Shown here: positions 32,405-46,300 of the stretch, piece after piece
Layout: each line of letters opens with the position of its first letter
Numbering within the stretch: the first letter of the stretch is position 1
Source: Eutrigla gurnardus
Taxonomy: Eukaryota; Chordata; Actinopteri; Perciformes; Triglidae
Length of the DNA stretch: 64,000 bases
Assembly (NCBI GenBank): GCA_963514095.1
Contig: OY741275.1
Location: 14,219,069 to 14,283,068 of the forward strand
Reading direction: 5' to 3'
Notes under the pieces: generated by a model
The model's input: the letters and a program-made list of their open reading frames with translations, nothing else
What the model was told of the DNA's origin: nothing
Database searches by the model: none
Translations under genes and position numbers: made by a program

Positions 32405-33544
32405 ATGAACCTGCAGATTCAGGACACCTCTGCTCAAATAATCGAGAAGCTTCAGCAGAAATATCTGGGGAGGAGGAAACAGGTTTGAGTTCAACGACAA
32501 CTAGTATTGTAACGCAGACTCCACGAGTTTGTTTGATAGCTTCATGGTAACGCAACTAACGCTAAATAGGACACTTTACGTCAAACTTGAATACAACTAA
32601 AGCACGCCTTCTTTATAAAGCGACATGTCTACATTTCTGCTTATCACTTCGTGTCAAGTAACGTTGAATGAATGCAAACCTAAACCCCGCTGCTCGATTG
32701 CTGTCATCGCCTCAGTTAATAACACAACAAACTTAAAAGTGAAATCTATGGCAGAAAAAGCACCAAGCATCATCAACGTTACTCGACAGATAATTGTACA
32801 CGGTTGTGACATCCTCTAGTAGAATATAATAAAAATGTCAAATGGTTTCTACGCTGCGCTGAAACATGTCATGATTTTTCAGCTGCCACCTCCAGAAGAC
32901 GTTGACGTCCCCTCGGGAACCAGTGATGCTAACTGCAATTCACACAGGGTCTCCTACTCGGGTAACCAGGGGTTCTTGATTGTATTCTAGGGCTTCTATT
33001 TACATACACTAATAAACCTGTAATGGGACGTGAAGGGCAACTTTATAAACAGACAGGGTTTGTTTCAACTGAGAATTAAACGAATTAATCTAATCCCATT
33101 TATAACTGATGACGCTTGATATGTAAACAAATAACACACCTGTGTGCCTAACATTGTGTTTTGTTCTTTATTGTAGAAGCAGTGCAAAGACTCACTTTGG
33201 CCAAAAGATCCAAACCGCCAAGCAACGAGTTAAAATGCTACAGCAAAGCTTTACATGAGCTGTTCAAAGCAGTCACCAACCACCCTGACCAGTTAGTCTA
33301 ATGAGATTACGCTTACAAATACAATTTTTCATGTTTATCTTTCAGTATTGTGCCTTGGTCAAAACCTGTTTCTGTGTTCTCTAAGGTTTGGCAGCGATCA
33401 CGCGCCGCATTGCAGTAGTGAGGACCTGAGTGGGGACTCTACAGCTGCTACACTTCACGACTCTCATGTGCTATTTACAGAAACAGGTGTGTGTGTGTGT
33501 GTGTGTGTGTCTGTGTGTCTGTGTGTATGTGTCTGTGTGTCTGT

Positions 33545-33595
<51 letters not shown>

Positions 33596-36500
33596 TGTGT
33601 GTGTGTGTGTCTGTGTGTCTGTGTGTGTGTGTGTGTGTCTGTGTGTGTGTGTGTGTCTGTGTGTGTGTGTGTGTGTGTGTGTCAGAGGATGCTGAAATAA
33701 TTTCAAGGTTGACACCTGAAGCAAAAATCGTTTTGAAGTATAGTCACTGATATGATTGCAGTTTAAAATGAATGACTTGACAAGATAATGAATCACAAAA
33801 TAGGCCTCGGTAATTCATCCTTGGGTTTCAGCTGACTTCTTGCAATTGATTTACTCACTTTCCTGTTATTGCTGAAATGTCTGGATTTTACTAACAACCT
33901 CTTAGGGGTGGATATAATGAGCTAGCCTTGGGCTTACCTGTATTATACTTCTGTATGTCCAGATGTGACCTTGCCTTCCTGTCTGGATGGTAGCCCTGTC
34001 TCCCAGGAAACTGAGACTGATGGGGAGTTGCATCAACCTCGCCAACTCCCTGACTCCTGCCGTTCCTCTTCCTTAGTACTGGCAAAGGTGTACCAGGAGA
34101 TGATGACCATCTATGGACAACTAAAGGTGAGAGAGCAGAATCCTTGTATCACAGTTTATTACTAAATCCAGCCCGGGGGCGGAGAATGTGACTAGGTATA
34201 CGTTTGCTTTTTTGTTATGCGAGGATACTTAGATATGTGTGTGTACACCAACTTAAATGCAGAGACTATTGTGATACAATGGATGCATGTGTATATACAG
34301 GCAGAGCGACAAAGCCAACAGCTGTGGGAGAGGGAGCTGCAGGAGCGAGAGAGGAGGCTGAAGCAACAGGAGGAAGCTGTTGGGAGGCTGGCAGGGCTGG
34401 AGGAGATGCTCCACATTCAGATACCAGCTGTAGAGGAGGTCAGGCATACATAGACTCCATCCAATCACATCTAATACAAGTTCACCACACCTCGTACTCT
34501 TTCCTTCTACCCTACCGCTTGTCGTAATAAACTTAAATCATACAGCTAGTCACACCTCCTGTCCAAGCTCTGTGTAAATCTGCATTTTATGCATAGGAAT
34601 ACAGATGTAACATTATGTGTTTTGGAGTACAATAGACCAACTATCTATAAAATCACAAACTCAACTAATGTACATCTGAAGTGTTCAAGCCTTGTTCATT
34701 ATATGTGATTGTGTATATAAGTTTCACCAGAAACACCAGTTAGAGGTGAGTCAGCTGCAGGATCTTCTTCGAGAGAGGAGCAAGGAGAACAGGAGGCTCA
34801 AGTCCAGCTTTGACTCCATCAAGGACCTGAATGACAACATGAAGAAACGGGTAAGAAGTGACCACATACAAACCATGACGGTCTGTTTGCATTTTGTTGG
34901 TATTTTCAGTTCACAATATTCTAAAATCACATTAATACGTATACAATTTGGTTGTCTGATTTAAAAAAAAATAATTGTAAAAGTTTGACTGAAATTTCCT
35001 TTTAAAAACTAAAGTGACCAAAGGTGATTATATCTTCACTTTATTATCGGTTTAGTAGTATCAAGGAACTAACTGTTTGTATTGAACAGTTAGCGCTTGG
35101 ACCACAGGAGGGCACTATTACATAACTTTCTTGGGTTTTGAATAATCCAACAGTGATGTAAAATCACCATTATTTTCTTGGTACAAGTGTCTGGAATTTT
35201 AAGTGTTTTTGTGGCTTTTGAATGAAGCCCTCCTTGCTTCAAATGTTTCTCAAAGTGGGCTGACTTCATGGAATAAAACAAATTAAGGAATGTTTTTCTG
35301 GACAGCAGTCTTGTTTAGCAGATTGACATTCAGTGTTTTAAAATCAACAGTTGAATGAGATCAATGAACACAATAAGAAGTTGGAGAGCCAATTCAAGAG
35401 GGTGCAGGCTCGGCTTGAAAATCTACAGGTAAGAACATATTCACCGATGCACGGAGGGTCATTGATTTACATTTGTTTTTTATAACTAGAGAGAAGGCAG
35501 TTTGCTTTCGATTGCACTTTAAAGTTTGGTTTTTATTGTACCGTGATTGTCTGAACCCTGTCCACCCCAAAAACATTGGGGTGTTGCAGCATTTGTTACA
35601 GAAATTGTTAAACTTAAATCTATTTTTAATGTCTAATATAATTGGTTTAAGTTTCTTTTTTTATTAACAGAGGAAATATGAGCAGAGCATAGCCCAGAGA
35701 GGCTGTCAGAGAAATAGTGTTAAGAGCACAGAATGTATTAATCCACCCAAAAAGGAGAAACCTGCTGCTTCTGGAAAACTCGGCAACAAGGTAGTTTAAC
35801 AACTCTGTGTTTTTGTTACTGATGATTCTGTCAATCAGTAGGATTTGCTGTTATTGAACGGCATTATGTTATTTGTTCATGCGTTTATTGAAAAAACACT
35901 GTGCACATCATAGTTAACACACCCCTTTACACTTCTCCAGAAACCACACTCATCCTGCCAACTGACATATCATAATTTGTGCGTTTGTAATCATCCCTGT
36001 CGTGGATGAAGATGGATGTTCGGTGGATACAGTTGCACTTTTCAGTATTCAGAGAACACTGACTGAGCCAAACGTTCATGTTCATACTGCTCTGGATACA
36101 CCAGAGTATCCAATGGCTGAACTTCAAAAATATATAGATATAACTTCCAGCCACGTTGCTGTAAATGTTGCCTTCGTAGATGCTCATTGTGTTCCACGCA
36201 TGTCATATTATAGAATCCAGATCAATATGAGTGACGGAATTAAAACTAGTCAACAACAAAAACAACTGTAGTCACAATTTGATAAGAAAGTAAGTTGCAG
36301 ATGACTGCTTTTGCAATCGAATTTAACCCTTTATATTTTCACCCTCCTTCCTCCAGGGCAGCTCTAGCCCCGCCCCTCTAAAGCTCCTGGCCCTTCTTCT
36401 GGATTGGGTACTCGATGGACAGACATTCTCATCAGTAGAACGAAACGAAGGGAAAGGTGCCAGCCAGTGTCTGCCTCCAGAGGTCGTACTCAACGAGAGA

Positions 36501-39500
36501 TGCATTAAGGTGGCATGATAACTGTGATCTCTTGATTCTATTATTATTATTATGTCCTGATCAAAAAATAGCATCAAGAAGCATTATACATGCATTTTTT
36601 TTTTTATCACAATCAAAATAATAAATTACTTTTGGTTCCCTAGGTGTTGCCATTACTAGCAGATCAGCTTCATAACACTCCTTTGTCTGAACCTGACCTC
36701 CTCCTCAACCTTCTCCGCCTCACCCACTGGGCTTTAAGACACATGGACAGTTCTACACAGGTAAAGATGAGTTAAGATTGTCCCTGTGGGTAAACTGGGC
36801 CACTGCAGAAAGTTGTCACAGGATGCATCAAAGAACATACACTATGACTATAACATGTGGAGCATGTGGGCTCATTGTTAAGATTTTCACCTCAGAATAT
36901 CTGGATGTCAGGAGTCAGGCTAATGGTTGAAATGAACCATTCAAAGAGCAGTGTGTGTGATGTTCAGGCAATGCTGAAAAGAGATGTATGGGTCGTTAGA
37001 TATAATACAACTATCTCAAAACAGAAACGGGGAGATGTGCTGCTACTACTTTATAATAAAAAATATAGGTGGCTGCCTTTTCAAAAAGGGGTCAGCTGTT
37101 CTCACACATGGGTGCCAGAGGGAGCATCGAAAAGAAGGCCGATTTATTCCTGAAGTTTTGGGGGGATATCCACCTTCTTCTGTAATAGATTAGAGTGAGA
37201 TTACATTCCTTAACGAAAGGCTGCACACTATTTGACCTGCACCTTCCTTAGTTATTTGGTGTTTGGCCTTGAAAGAGATGCGTGTTATTGTACAGAAAGC
37301 TGCTGGGTCACTTTCACAATGTCATTGCAGCAGAAACCAAACCCGAGAGCCATTTTTCTCTCAAGACAGAGCCACTCACCAGAGACGTACACATCCACTT
37401 CTAGCAGGGATCCACTTTATCGCTCCATCTCCCTTAACAGCATGGTGGGTTTTGATGTTTGGAGGTCCTGTCGAGTTCCATCTTGTGTTCAGATGAGAAG
37501 CCTGCTTATCTGAAGTCCCCATGCCTGTCTTGCGTGTTGAACATAGTCTAGACAGGCTGTGTTTGTAGCTTTGATAAAAGCCATGAGCACCTCAAGAGCT
37601 GTGAGCTGTTTCTGGTTAAAGGGATGATGTGTGATAGGACAATTTTGCTCTATAGTCCAATCCAACTTTGTAGGGATTCTCTTATTGTGAAGGTCAAATA
37701 CCAGCCTCTCCTTAACGCTTACCTTTAACTCTCGGTCCAATCTCCCAATCCCAAGTCTGAGCTATGCTCCAGCCTTCACCCCCTGCCCTCCAGCAATTCT
37801 CTACCCACTTCAAAGTGTTAGTCCTCCAGTCCTGCTGCAGGGAGCTAGACATGTCATATCGGCTCGGTGATATGTTTGATGTCCAACTGAAATCACATGC
37901 TCCCTGATTGCTGCAATATGTGTTCACCTTTAAGACAAAAACAACCACTATTGGGCCACAATGCGTCAATGGAAGACGGGTGTTAACTTCAAATCTATGG
38001 TCTCTGTGGAGCTGATGGAGACATTGGGGAGGGGGAGTAGTAGACGGGGAGAGAAAGGGATGTTGTGTGTTTTAAAACCACCAGCGATTCCCTTTGGAAC
38101 TCCAAACATTTTGGATAGTAGTTACTTATTACTGCACTGATTTATTGCCTCCATTATTTAGTTTAGCCCTGTCAGGCTGAGCTTGTATTTTCTACACTGG
38201 TGTTTGATGAAGATCATTGTTAATATATTATTTATATCCTAAAAAGTAAAAAGTAACTGACTGCAGACTGGGTCATGAATTCTGGCAATAACCAGCGGTT
38301 GTGTGTCTATGTTTGTATTTATCTGCACAGCATGTAGCACTATCTGCCACTCTGCGGCGGATAGGAGAGGAAGTATCTAAGCCCCCAGCTCGGTTATTGG
38401 TGCCTCAGTCTGAAGATGCAGAGCTGCCAAAGTCCTGCAGCGGGGCTGCTGGTGGATCCTGCAGGAGCTGGCCCTTTTACCGCAGCCCTTGTGCTCACAC
38501 ACGCATCCTATCCACCCTCATCACCCTCCGCACCGTCAGACAAGGTAACCAAACCCAACACACACACACATACCGAATCAACCATTTTATTTGAAAAATG
38601 CAAACGGACTGTAAAGTGTCAAAAAAGTGAAAAAAATACCCATAAGTAATTCCTGAGGTGACACCCTTTGTCTGGTCAAAATCCAAAGATGCTCATTTTA
38701 CTACAATATGAAACAGTGAAAAGCAATGCATCTTCACATTGGGGAAACTGGAACCAGCAGATCATTTTTGCTTGCTCAATGACTAAGCAGATCCTCTGAT
38801 CTCCTCACATTTCTTTAAGTGCCAACAAGGGGTTTATATTTTTTAACCTACTTGACTCCTTTTGGATGGATTGCATACTGGGGCAGACAGCCAATGCTTT
38901 GGTTTGTAACCAAAATACCTGCAAACTCCCATATGCACCAAACGATCTTTGGACTTTTTATTATATATTATTATAGATATATTTGAAAGGGGCAATGCGC
39001 ATCTGGCTGCATCTAGATTTTGCTCCCTGGCCTTCCACACTATGAATCTTAGTGTGTGCAGCGTATATATCGTGGCATATTTTATGAAACTCCTCTGAAC
39101 TGACCATCCATCTGCTCTTAATGCTCAAGGGCTCCATCTTTATGCCTATAGAGACTATTTTATGTCAATCTGCTCACCAGGTTTTCTTTCTTACCTTCTC
39201 TGGATTGATGGGAACCCAGATTGAGTTTTTTTTCCCTCATATGTGCTGTGATTTTACACATAATGGGTACCATTCTGAGAGATAGTGAGGCAAACTCGGT
39301 CCAGAATTAAACGTTTTTATCCCTGTGGTGGAAATTGGTGTATCAATTCCTGATAGAAATAAAACACTTTTCTGACAATTCTTTAATGAGGAGCAGATAA
39401 TTTAATCCACAAATTCTCCACGATTTGTTGTTTACATAGAAGACAAACCTTGTCGAAAGCTGTGGGGGCCAACTTTGTAATCTAAAATTATGTAATTTAG

Positions 39501-42500
39501 CATGTATTCTAATGATTTAGCTGACTCATGAACAACCATGTCAGCTGATTTTACTGACATTAAATATCAATTTAAAACCGAATCAAGTATCTATGTATTT
39601 ATGTCTCCCTCTGTCCTGTCTACAGCTGATGTGCTAGCCCAGGCCCTAGACAGTCTCCGTACCGAGCTGATGTCTGAGGAGAGCCGGGGCCTATTCATCC
39701 GCTACGGAGGAGTGTGTGTGCTGCTGTCGATGCTTCAGGCTGGCCGTGGAGGTCTGCACACACTTGTAGAGACCTTCATGCAGCTGACTGAACCGTCCCG
39801 TAAGTAGCAGTTTAGAACCCATCACACTTGTATAATTGTGAGCAAGAAAATGATACAACACATTTGAACAATTTCAAAGAGGGTTCAGGTACAAGCATGA
39901 TCAGCTGAGGAAGAAACATGCCAACGGTAATAACTTTCGTCCTGTTTAAGTAACTGGTGAAATAATGGTACTTACCTTAGTTAGCTGGCTTATTTTAGAT
40001 TACGAAAAGCACCGAGTGAGTCCAAACAAAGTCCAGGTTTGAGCACTTTTTTGGAGTTAGGAACTCCACTGTATTAACACTACTTTAGCAAAAAAAAAAA
40101 AAACCGTTGCCACGTTGTCTGGAAATTTAAATGTACTTATTCACTACAAAATATTTTCCGACCTGCTAAGCAGCACCTCACTGGTGACCTCAAGACTTTC
40201 TTTTTGAAACTGCACAGTTCACCTGGGGAATCGTCTGTGGTCAACGTGAAAGCTGCTGTGATCACTCTTCCATCCCAGATTTATTGAGTGTCTTTGCTAT
40301 CACTAGTAACTTTGATTTATGCCAGCTCTTCCTGCGGTATCATCCCCACATAAAAACCACATGTGAAAAGTAACGGTTGGTCCGAGGCGAGCTCACATTA
40401 ATCACACGCACCGGTCATGCAAAAGATTTAGAAGTTGCCATAAAGTCTTGGTCCTCCACCACCTCCAGGCTCTTTTATAGAAAGACGAAAGACTTGACAG
40501 AGGTGGATGAGGGGAGAGCACAGCTGCAGTGTGCTTCCATGGAGGGGCAAACCATATTATGAGCCATATCATTTAAGATAGGTGTGCTACAGTAATACGC
40601 AGCAGAGCCATATGCTGGCGGTGACTGGGGCGTGTGTGTGGGACGGCATCACTTGTGTGTTTCCAGGGGGACTGTGAGTCGAGCAAGATTAGCTAATTAT
40701 TGTGTTTTACAAGCAGTAATGAGGAGCGACGGGAAAGGGGTGGGGGGCGAGGGGGGGAAGGGTTTGCACCTGAAGGTTGCCAATAAAACCAAACAAAACA
40801 CAAAGGTCAAGCTGCACACACAACACACTTACAGGACGTCTGTGGTCATGTTGCAACAACTCGACTGTTGATATAATCAGTCAAATACAAGTTACACAAC
40901 CAACACATTCATGGGATCCCAAACACTTCAGCATGCACGGGTTTACACAAACACACTGAGTAACGATGTTTTACTGGCTTTGACTGACTGATCGTCTGAT
41001 AAACAGTTAACTCCCAACTGCTTCTTGCAGTGTATTTAACTTCCCAGTCACAGTATTTCTGCGAAATGAGTGTGTCGTAGACGTAGACATATATGCATAT
41101 ACTGTAGCACGCATTAATATTACGAGGTACATTTATTTTTATTAGGAGTCTCATAGCCTGAGGGACTGTAGTCTGGTGGTGCAGCAGCTGATATTTCTGT
41201 ATCTCTTGTCAGATGGCAGCAAAATGAATTATATTTAGTAGTTTAATAACATCGAGGTGAGGTGATACAATTGCTGGAATTAGGCTGACCAAACTATCCT
41301 TTCCTCCTTTCTCCTCCTCATATTATCAGTCTCTACCCATCTTATCCTTTCTTATCTGAACCTGATCCTATTCTTCCCCGTCCAATCCTCTGCTGTGATT
41401 TCATGCCAGCAGAACCTCTGTACCAGCCAAAAACAGCTCAGATTGTATTCCCTTGTCCATGGTCAAAGACCGTGGAGAGTCTGTGTTAAAAGGAGCAGGA
41501 ATGTGACTTCAGTAGAAACAAATGTTTGTTTACTAGACATTGACTAATTTAAAGACTTTATGGGGTCCACATTTGCTTTTTATTAAAACATGTGCAGCAC
41601 CTCTCTGTGTGGAGTGGTGCTGTCCGTCCTGTCTCTGTTTCATCTCTGTGGGTGTGTATGTGTGGTTACGGTCACGGTTAACAGTGACAATATGGAAGCC
41701 CTTCCAAATACAATCATGGTAGTCTTTCTGACCAGCGTCTGTGTCCCCGTCCTACTCGGTTTGATTGCTAAAATCTCGTCATGGTTTGTTTGTGCATCCA
41801 TGTAGTTTTCATTTCTATGCAAAGCTGCTGTTGATCATTTGAATCTCCTCAGAAGTTTGAACATTGAATCTAAATGTGTTGCTCATTAGAGAACTTATTT
41901 TGATAATGTCCTTCCCTCTTTGCTCTGCTTGTGTTTGTGTGCTTGTAGGCTATTTAAATCCCTTCCTGGAGGCTTGTAGCTGTGAGTTATTTTTCCAAAC
42001 GGCCTCCCAGCTTCTTAAAAACCCTCGCGTGGAGCTCCCGACACTGGAGAAGCTGTCCATCCTTCTGCAGAAGCTCTCCAACATCAGGTAGACGCACTCC
42101 TCTCCAAACTGATAATATCACACTGAACAAGGATGAACTTGATCTATGATCATGGGTAGTAAATCCCTGCATGCTTGGACAAATGCAACCATACATTCTC
42201 ATATCATTTCTTTTATGTGTCTGCACAGACAGATTGTCTGACAAATACTCTATCTGGAGCCAGCTGTAAACTCACTTATGCACTTCAAACTATTTATATT
42301 CCTTTCCCAAGGTTTGGCAGTGACATTAGACTGTAATAGTGGTTCCTAACCTTTCCGGCTCATAAAATGTTTGTAGTAACTCACAAGAAAAGAGCAAATA
42401 TTCACAGAATTTCGTAACCACGTTTTATCTTGTGGCCCCTTGGGAGCATCTCATTAGGCCAATTCTAACAATAGTTTGGGTTGCAGATCATTTCGAAAGT

Positions 42501-43101
42501 TGAAATAAAGTTATTTCATGATTGTGGTGGTCATTTATTTCGTTGTTCTTTCTTTGTTGAAGTCATGTTAAATCCGCACTTTCACTTCATTCACACTTTG
42601 TGGAAATATTGGTTGGTCGGTCAACCTTTTTGGTCCTGACTTATATCCATATAATGCATCAATGGTTCCCAGATGATGAATCCTAAATACTTCATTGTTC
42701 CCTGACTTTTCTTCAACCGCAGTGAAGTAGTGTGAATTTCCTTGACTCAACAGGCCAAGTGTGTGTTTAGTCTTTTCAAATGTATTAAAATTGTATTTGT
42801 CAGTTCTAGCATTTAGACTTAATTGTTGGCCTATTCAGCCAAGAAGTGTAGATACTTAAAGCGAGTTATAACTAGATTATACAGCCGCGATACACTGGTC
42901 TGGATGCTGACTGACTCATGGGGCTATGTTTCACTGACTGGTTGGTTGTTGTGTATTTCTTTGATTTCATCCAGGAAGAACCGTCGTCTGTTTGAACTGT
43001 CCTCCCTCCACCTCCAAATACAGGAACTAAATCACAAAGCCAACCCCACACACACCTTCCTCTGCCTCAACTTCAGGTCCATCCTCCATAACCTCAAATA
43101 A
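32405..43101 (+). CDS. ccdc138: Coiled-coil domain-containing protein 138 (ccdc138), complete
   Basis: Fifteen exons: 32405-32482, 32883-32961, 33177-33291, 33386-33486, 33963-34126, 34301-34438, 34722-34850, 35351-35428, 35671-35790, 36357-36509, 36644-36760, 38331-38544, 39626-39799, 41949-42087, 42975-43101. All have GT-AG boundaries, and the phases close to one frame of 641 codons plus TAA. Human CCDC138 is about 665 aa. The start MNLQIQDTSAQIIEKL is the first ATG downstream of an ETS site. Residues 1-179 are low-complexity and polar. Residues about 180-334 (exons 6-9) are coiled coil (QQLWERELQERERRLKQQ, LQDLLRERSKENRRLKS). Residues 335-641 are a helical C-terminal domain, with ALDSLRTEL...RYGGVCVLLSML and LFELSSLHLQIQEL near the end. 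The protein is reported at centrosomes/ciliary base; biochemical role poorly known. The identification rests on domain order, C-terminal motifs and linkage to edar. Confidence 0.93.
33487..33683. repeat. (GT)n microsatellite with TCTG variants, starting at a splice donor
   Basis: About 197 bp of GT with interspersed TCTG and TATG units in ccdc138 intron 4. The first GT of the array is the 5' splice site of exon 4 (AAACAG|GTGTGT). Confidence 0.95.
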
Positions 43102-43339
43102 AACACCCATTCACATGTTTTTCTCTGCCTCACCCTCACCAAAACACATTCTTTCCTGATATAGTGATGTGTTTTTGAAGTTCCTTTGTCCGTCAGAAGT
43201 ACTATTAGTTTAGGGTTGTGTATGTTTTGCACTTTGTCTGTTTTTCTGCATGAAAACGTGTCATGCTTGCCAGTAGCTTTAATGGGTGTCTGATGTGCTC
43301 GGAGGGAGAGAGGCTGTGACTGTGAAGCTTTTTAATGAC

Positions 43340-43345
43340 AATAAA
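43340..43345 (+). terminator. ccdc138: Poly(A) signal AATAAA of ccdc138
   Basis: AATAAA lies 239 bp after the stop, with GT-rich sequence further on. This gives a 3'UTR of about 260 bp. Confidence 0.7.
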
Positions 43346-46300
43346 CAAAAAGAACTGAAGGAAATTAAGAGTGGACTGCATAAGAAACGCTGGAATCCAT
43401 ATGTTTTGTATAAACTTGTCTTATTTGTTTGTTCCAGAGTATTGGTGCGTTGATGGGAGTAATGTTCTCAGTATGGGATACCCCAGTGGTGTTGGTTGAC
43501 AAAGGCGGGCAGACTGGAACAATTACAGCTGATATTTAAGACGTACTCGGAAGTGCTTGGCTAGTCTGAATTTGAAAAGGGTACATCCAATTTTTTCTGA
43601 ATTCCTGAATTAACTACATGTTAGTTATTGGGTCAGGGTTGTAGAATATTTAAGACGGCATACATGCACACTGGTCGTCTTTAAAAGGCCCCTACATTGA
43701 ATTGATGAGTGTCCATGATTTGAAGAAAAGCATTCCTAAGAGGACTAGTCTCTTGAGATGCATCATCTGTGAAGGTGAATGGAAAGGGAATTGAGAGCTT
43801 TAAACCACCTGCTGAGGAAAACATTCAAGGACAAAGATGTTTCAAATGAAATGTTCTGCCAAAATGACCGAGACCTGCTTTAGATATTTGAGTAATAGCA
43901 TCAAGTAGTTCTGTTCCTGGAAATGGTGACGCATGTAAAAGTATTGTGCAGTCAAACTGCTATGGGAAATATTTCGTTTTGGAAATTTGACACATTTACA
44001 ACATCATGCATCCCTAAGTTCAGGAGGGAGCTGTAGCTCATATTTAAAAAAACATTCATGATATGGAACCAAATGACTTTGGTTTCTAACCACTTTGGTT
44101 ATCACATGGCAGGCACCAGAGCACCATTAAGGACAATGTTGAAACAGAACTGCAAACATTTTATTTTTGTGCCCGTTTAAAAAAAGTATTGCTGTCGTAT
44201 GATTTTAATCTTCACTGTGTGAAACTACATTGCCAGGGCATAGATGTAGAGCCCGAGAAGAGAGAAATTTCCATCCATCCTACGGAGCAAATCTCACTAA
44301 TTCAATTTCAGCCTACTGTATATTCCTTTCTTGCTTACATTTTTACTACTTTCCCAACTGTCAACAGCCGTATGCAGAGGAGATTTTATTAAAGATAAAA
44401 GAGGAGGTCACATTTTATTTTGCTTTCCATTTGTAGCTGTTGTGAATTGTGTTGCATCTGGATGATATCAAATGGAAACATCAGGCTTTATCATCAACAG
44501 CGGAACATTTTCTGCACACGGGCGGCCACCTAAAAACCTCATTCTCCCCCCAAGCCACCCAGGGTACATACGCAGGTCTGCCCGACACCGAACCCTCAGA
44601 AATCCCCAATTCTGTTTTTCTTCTGTCACTTCGAGGCAGACGCACTGCGCTTAATAAAATCACCCCGTCGAGATCATAATATTATCATCCACCATTTCGT
44701 CAGCATCCGTTCATTCTGCCTCAAAGCATGTCAGCTCTCTGGATGGAGAACAAATTAATTGAAAACTGGAGCTCACTGTGAAGCCGCTCATTTGTTTTTC
44801 CTCTTCATCAACTCATCTTATGCTTAATTTGTCAAAGCTGTAATTTGGAGCAGAGCTGTAACACATGACATGCAAATCAGAGATGCGTTATTTACTGGCA
44901 TAACGAATGTAATAATGTCAGATTATTATTGTTAAACAATCTGGTAGTACGTTCTAGGTAGCGGCTGTAAAAAGGTTTGCAGTTTTTCTCATTTAGGCAA
45001 AGCTGTGGTCAATTTGAATATGCGTCAGTTGCAAATACTTTAATAGTTGCCTCATACAATAATCCACATCACCTTTACTCAATCCATACGCTCGATAAAC
45101 TGTATGACGTATGGAGCTGGGTCCATCTATGGATCGATCTAGATCTTTCTATCGATCTGGATCCGTGGATAGATTACATTTTTTTTCTTCACAATATTCA
45201 CAATATCACACATTTTGTATTCTCAAGGTCAACACTGACGCTACAGACTAGTACCTCCTTCAAGCTACATTCCTATAAGATGCTGGACCTCACACTTTAT
45301 GACAACTTGTGCAATCAATAATGACATAATGTTATTGACCGTAACTGTTTTAGCTGCATACCCTTACCTACCTTCTCCATAGTTATATCATACTTGGTTT
45401 TGCAACTTCAGAAGTAATATTTTGGCAAAAATATGACTGGAACACACTGAGCACATGTACAGTGGAGATTCAAGTTTCTATAGTGTCAAATTTTTTATTT
45501 TTTTTTACTGAAGCTAAAGGAATCTCCAAACGTCTTCCAGCTGCTTTTCAAAAGATTTGATACTGGTGTCGGTTTTGGGTGGAGTGACGGTGTAACAGGG
45601 TATTCTTGCCTACTCCAGGACCTGTCAACGGCTGATTTATTTACTTTCATGACTTCAGTTAAGTCTGGTCTGCACTGCAGTCAGCCTAGCGGTGTCTGGA
45701 CCGTGTTTCCTAACACGCTTTACTTTGCCAGTCTACCCTGCACAGCATCACCCACACGACTTCAAATGCTGATCTTGATTTATGTTTGCTTTTTTTCAGT
45801 GGACCAAAAATTCCACAAATTACCCCAAAGAGTCGCCCTGCTCTGGTCTGGCTGGTAAACCTCATTAAAATGTTATTTGGTCAGTGGGAGGAGGCTAGCA
45901 AGGGGGGAATTATTAGCGGTTCCACTTCAGCACAACCATAAAGTCGAGTCAATCAGGGATTTGACATGGCAGACCACCAAATGTATGTTATTTCCACCAG
46001 CCGAGATATGCATACATACGCTGCTTGTGTAATGCAATAAGCACATGGCGGTCCCGGTTATATACCTGACTGTAAATTAGCTAGTGTGTGAAGGAGTTGT
46101 GAGTGGAAGCAGCTGTCAGGGGTCGTTTATGGTGGACGGGCTCGGATCACACTACTTCCTAACCTCCAAATTTTTTTATATTTCTTTTTATACTGCTTTT
46201 CTATCATTTACAAGGACTAAGAGGTTGCACTTATGGATAACAAAGGGATTGTTCAACCTTTTGGGAATTCCATTTTCTTGTTCTTGCATAGAATTAGATT

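Noticed and set aside
36002..36271. 89-codon ORF in ccdc138 intron 9
   Set aside because: Not in phase with exons 9 and 10, which splice cleanly without it, and no family motif seen.
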